DNA of 7,821 nt from JBDTCS01 sp039923455. Its GTDB lineage: Bacteria > Bacteroidota > Ignavibacteria > Palsa-1295. This document shows positions 6,505 through 7,821 of this stretch, piece after piece (within the stretch, counting starts at the first letter, position 1; each line of letters starts with the position of its first letter). The notes beneath the pieces are model-generated. The model was not told where the DNA came from, ran no database searches, and was given only the letters and a program-made list of their open reading frames with translations. The stretch spans positions 1 to 7,821 of the forward strand of contig JBDTCS010000108.1 in the NCBI GenBank assembly GCA_039923455.1, in the 5' to 3' direction. The position numbers and the translations under genes are program-made.

Positions 6505-6999
6505 TTAGACTCGTGCGAGTGATTGTGCGCGGACCTTCTCTTGAAGCTTCATCAATCCTTCTAGCAATGCTTCCGGACGTGGCGGACAACCCGGCACATA
6601 GACGTCCACAGGTATCACACGATCGACACCCTTCAGCACATGGTATCCATGTTCCCAGTATGGTCCGCCGCAGTTGGAGCAAGAGCCCATCGATATAATA
6701 TACTTCGGGTCGGGCATTTGCTCAAAGAGAATCTTGATACGTGAGGCCATCTTCAGCGTGACTGTGCCGGAGATAATCATGATGTCCGATTGGCGTGGAC
6801 TCGGACGGGGGATAACTCCGAAGCGCATCATGTCATAGTGCGATGCAGAAGCAGCCATCATCTCGATCGCGCAGCAAGCGAGACCGAAACCCATCTGCCA
6901 CAAACTCGAAAGCCGAGCCCAATTAAATAGCGTATCTACACCCGTAATAAGGATGTTGCCGGAATCAAAAGGTTTGTCTAACTTATCGAGTAGTCCCAT
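6505..6999 (-). CDS. nuoB: NADH-quinone oxidoreductase subunit B, cluster N2 subunit
   Basis: NuoB holds cluster N2, the [4Fe-4S] centre that reduces quinone, at the interface with NuoD. It has 164 residues, within the family range. All four cluster ligands are present: the tandem C42-C43 in GLACCAIEMM, C107 in GSCSNCGGPYW, and C138 in PGCPPRPEALLEGL. C110 in the same loop is an additional cysteine and not a known ligand. RFGVIPRPSPRQSDIMIISG (59-78) and TLKMASRIKILFEQMPDPK (81-99) are further hallmarks. The ATG at 6999 is the expected start, with DKPFDSGNILITGVD leading into the domain; it has no convincing Shine-Dalgarno. A possible micro-ORF overlaps its first 17 bases. Confidence 0.97.
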   Translation of the reverse strand: MGLLDKLDKPFDSGNILITGVDTLFNWARLSSLWQMGFGLACCAIEMMAASASHYDMMRFGVIPRPSPRQSDIMIISGTVTLKMASRIKILFEQMPDPKYIISMGSCSNCGGPYWEHGYHVLKGVDRVIPVDVYVPGCPPRPEALLEGLMKLQEKVRAQSLARV

Positions 7000-7057
7000 C
7001 TGTAGTTACTTCAATCAGTAGAAACATATAAATCGGAACAAGCACAACACACAGCAA
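6983..7057 (-). CDS. Possible hydrophobic microprotein overlapping the nuoB start
   Basis: In the 81-bp gap between nuoA and nuoB one frame is open and hydrophobic. With a TTG start at 7057 it encodes 24 residues, beginning MLCVVLVPIYMFLLIEV and ending DGTTR, which would form one membrane helix. AGGAG at 7066-7070 lies 8 nt before the TTG, the best-placed Shine-Dalgarno in the window. The stop TAA at 6983-6985 is 15 nt inside nuoB, so translation here could deliver ribosomes to the nuoB ATG at 6999, which has no Shine-Dalgarno of its own. An in-frame ATG would give only 14 residues. A 75-base open frame can arise by chance, and the start is non-ATG, so this is a candidate only. Confidence 0.2.
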   Translation of the reverse strand: MLCVVLVPIYMFLLIEVTTDGTTR

Positions 7058-7080
7058 TAGACCGGCTCCTATTTTCCTTG

Positions 7081-7551
7081 TTAGCCTATTGCTTCCTGAG
7101 GCACAGGTACGCTCACAGCCGGAGCTGGGCGTGGGCTCAAGCGCGGTGCATCGCGAGAGATCAGATCATCCAGTTGCGCAATGTATGGCTTCGGTCGAAT
7201 CCAGTCCAGATCGCCCTTGACCCATGCATATGCAAAACCAACTACGAGGATCGTGAGAAAAACTACCATCTCTCCGTATGCGAGCCAACCCATCTTTTTA
7301 AACACAAGAGCCCACGGAAATAAAAAGACGATCTCGACGTCGAAGAGAATAAAGATCAACGCGACGACATAAAATCGAATATTAAACTTGAGCCAAGACG
7401 CACCAATAGGATCCTCACCACACTCGTAGCTCGAAAGCTTTAGTGTGTTAGGATTCTTTGGCCGGATAACCATATTGGTTACAAGTCCGCCAGCGACAAA
7501 TATTAGCGACAGTATAAAGTAGGCAAAAACGTGACTGAATTCGTTTAGCAT
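7081..7551 (-). CDS. nuoA: NADH-quinone oxidoreductase subunit A
   Basis: NuoA (mitochondrial ND3) is a three-helix membrane subunit at the base of the peripheral arm; its first loop contacts the quinone cavity. With the ATG at 7551 the protein has 156 residues. Helix 1 covers about 7-28, followed by the signature loop with YECGED (42-47). FNIRFYVVALIFILFDVE (56-73) starts helix 2 and contains the conserved acidic pair D71/E73; helix 3 is about 88-108. WVKGDLDWIRPK ends the core, and a Pro/Ala-rich tail of about 30 residues follows. The frame is open to an ATG at 7662, but the extra 37 residues are basic and unlike NuoA N-termini, and a likely promoter element overlaps that region, so I chose 7551. 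It is the first gene of the operon in this window. Confidence 0.93.
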   Translation of the reverse strand: MLNEFSHVFAYFILSLIFVAGGLVTNMVIRPKNPNTLKLSSYECGEDPIGASWLKFNIRFYVVALIFILFDVEIVFLFPWALVFKKMGWLAYGEMVVFLTILVVGFAYAWVKGDLDWIRPKPYIAQLDDLISRDAPRLSPRPAPAVSVPVPQEAIG

Positions 7552-7553
7552 CT

Positions 7554-7573
7554 TCGAAATAGTGTAATTTCGA
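7554..7573 (-). promoter_or_regulatory. Hairpin between a GAGGAG sequence and the nuoA start codon
   Basis: TCGAAAT and ATTTCGA form a perfect 7-bp stem with a 6-nt loop, ending 2 nt before the nuoA ATG. On the coding strand GAGGAG (7574-7579) directly precedes the stem. GAGGAG is 22 nt from the ATG, too far for a normal Shine-Dalgarno in linear RNA; folding of the stem would bring the two together. The structure is seen; a role in start selection or control is inference. Confidence 0.35.
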
Positions 7574-7663
7574 CTCCTCTTCCCGAGGAAAAAACAGGTG
7601 AATGAGCGCCCGAACAACACTTTCCCACTCCGGAAAATGCCACTCAGATAGAATCTGGACATG

Positions 7664-7671
7664 CAAATATA
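7664..7671 (-). promoter_or_regulatory. Candidate Bacteroidota-type -7 promoter element for the nuo operon
   Basis: The coding strand reads TATATTTG, matching the TAnnTTTG -7 consensus of the Bacteroidota primary sigma factor. Transcription would start near 7655-7660, giving nuoA a leader of about 105 nt and ruling out the upstream ATG at 7662. A matching -33 TTTG is not clear; the nearest is TTCG, about 23 nt upstream. The choice depends on the organism being in that group. Confidence 0.3.
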
Positions 7672-7821
7672 GAACGTGAATGCGTGCTATGCCTCGAATG
7701 GGGTGATTTTTAAGGGGAGGAGTTAATTTCGTTGCGTTATCAGCAAGGACAATTTTTAGTCGCCCCAGGTTTGGATCGCTGGGTCAACCGATCCGCACCT
7801 CCTCCCATTTGTGCCATAGTA
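7672..7821. other. Unassigned stretch upstream of the nuo promoter with inverted repeats and short open ends
   Basis: No gene can be assigned. GGATCG (7773-7778) and CGATCC (7789-7794) form a 6-bp stem with a 10-nt loop, extended across a 2x2 mismatch by AGGT/ACCT (7767-7770 and 7797-7800). A second inverted repeat, GGGAGGAG (7715-7722) with CTCCTCCC (7799-7806), encloses it. Three short frames run off the right edge: a minus-strand end stopping at 7740-7742 (26 codons, ending KNCPC), another stopping at 7756-7758 (21 codons, ending QTWGD), and a plus-strand frame from TTG at 7732 behind AGGGGAGGAG. None is recognisable. It could be the 3' end of a preceding gene, a divergent gene start, or a structured RNA. 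Confidence 0.4.

Noticed and set aside
7555..7560. CTTCGAAAT before nuoL and its exact reverse complement ATTTCGAAG before nuoA
   Set aside because: Most of the match comes from the self-complementary TTCGAA core, so only three further bases agree; too little to call a shared site.
7552..7662. 37-residue N-terminal extension of NuoA from an ATG at 7662
   Set aside because: The extension is basic and lacks similarity to NuoA N-termini, the first membrane helix begins just after the 7551 ATG, and a candidate promoter element adjoins 7662.
7715..7806. Possible long-variable-arm tRNA, from an 8-bp outer pairing with about 92-nt span
   Set aside because: There is no T-arm with the TTCGA loop next to the 3' strand, no convincing anticodon arm, and the inner stem is in the wrong place.

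Overview
The window is one end of a respiratory complex I (NADH-quinone oxidoreductase type) operon. Every recognisable gene is on the minus strand, so transcription runs from high to low coordinates: nuoA, nuoB, nuoC, nuoD, nuoH, a small unnamed membrane-protein gene, nuoI, nuoJ, nuoK, and nuoL, which runs off the left edge. Gaps between genes are 18 to 95 bp, no gap shows a convincing rho-independent terminator, and the set is best read as a single transcription unit. nuoM and nuoN would be expected next, beyond position 1.

The encoded parts cover two of the three modules of complex I. NuoB, NuoC, NuoD and NuoI form the quinone-reducing arm, and all cysteines for clusters N2, N6a and N6b are present. 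NuoA, NuoH, NuoJ, NuoK and NuoL form the proton-pumping membrane arm, with the key acidic and lysine residues in place. The NADH-oxidising module (NuoE, NuoF, NuoG) is absent from its usual place: nuoD is followed by nuoH after 32 bp. This is the layout of the 11-subunit (NuoA-D, H-N) enzymes, which often take electrons from ferredoxin or another donor instead of NADH. nuoEFG could still lie elsewhere in the genome.

The organism is probably a member of the Bacteroidota/Chlorobiota/Ignavibacteriota/Kapabacteria group. Supporting signs are NuoC and NuoD as separate genes, the longer spacer between the two Fe-S motifs of NuoI, a His-rich loop in NuoL that I recall from this group, start codons mostly without a Shine-Dalgarno sequence, and a TAnnTTTG-type promoter element ahead of nuoA. 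This is inference from protein character and gene order; no rRNA or marker gene is present.

Layout: 1-1400 nuoL (3' part missing); 1483-1791 nuoK; 1887-2468 nuoJ; 2501-2519 a (TC)n tract; 2545-3240 nuoI with a low-complexity tail; 3313-3546 small two-helix membrane protein; 3598-4692 nuoH; 4725-5936 nuoD; 5986-6486 nuoC; 6505-6999 nuoB; 6983-7057 a doubtful micro-ORF; 7081-7551 nuoA; 7552-7821 leader, probable promoter and an unassigned upstream stretch with inverted repeats.

Most of the window is an ordinary core respiratory operon. The points worth a second look are the unnamed small membrane protein between nuoH and nuoI, the repeat-bearing NuoI tail next to a dinucleotide tract, the His-rich NuoL loop, a possible microprotein in the nuoA-nuoB gap, and small hairpins placed directly before several start codons.
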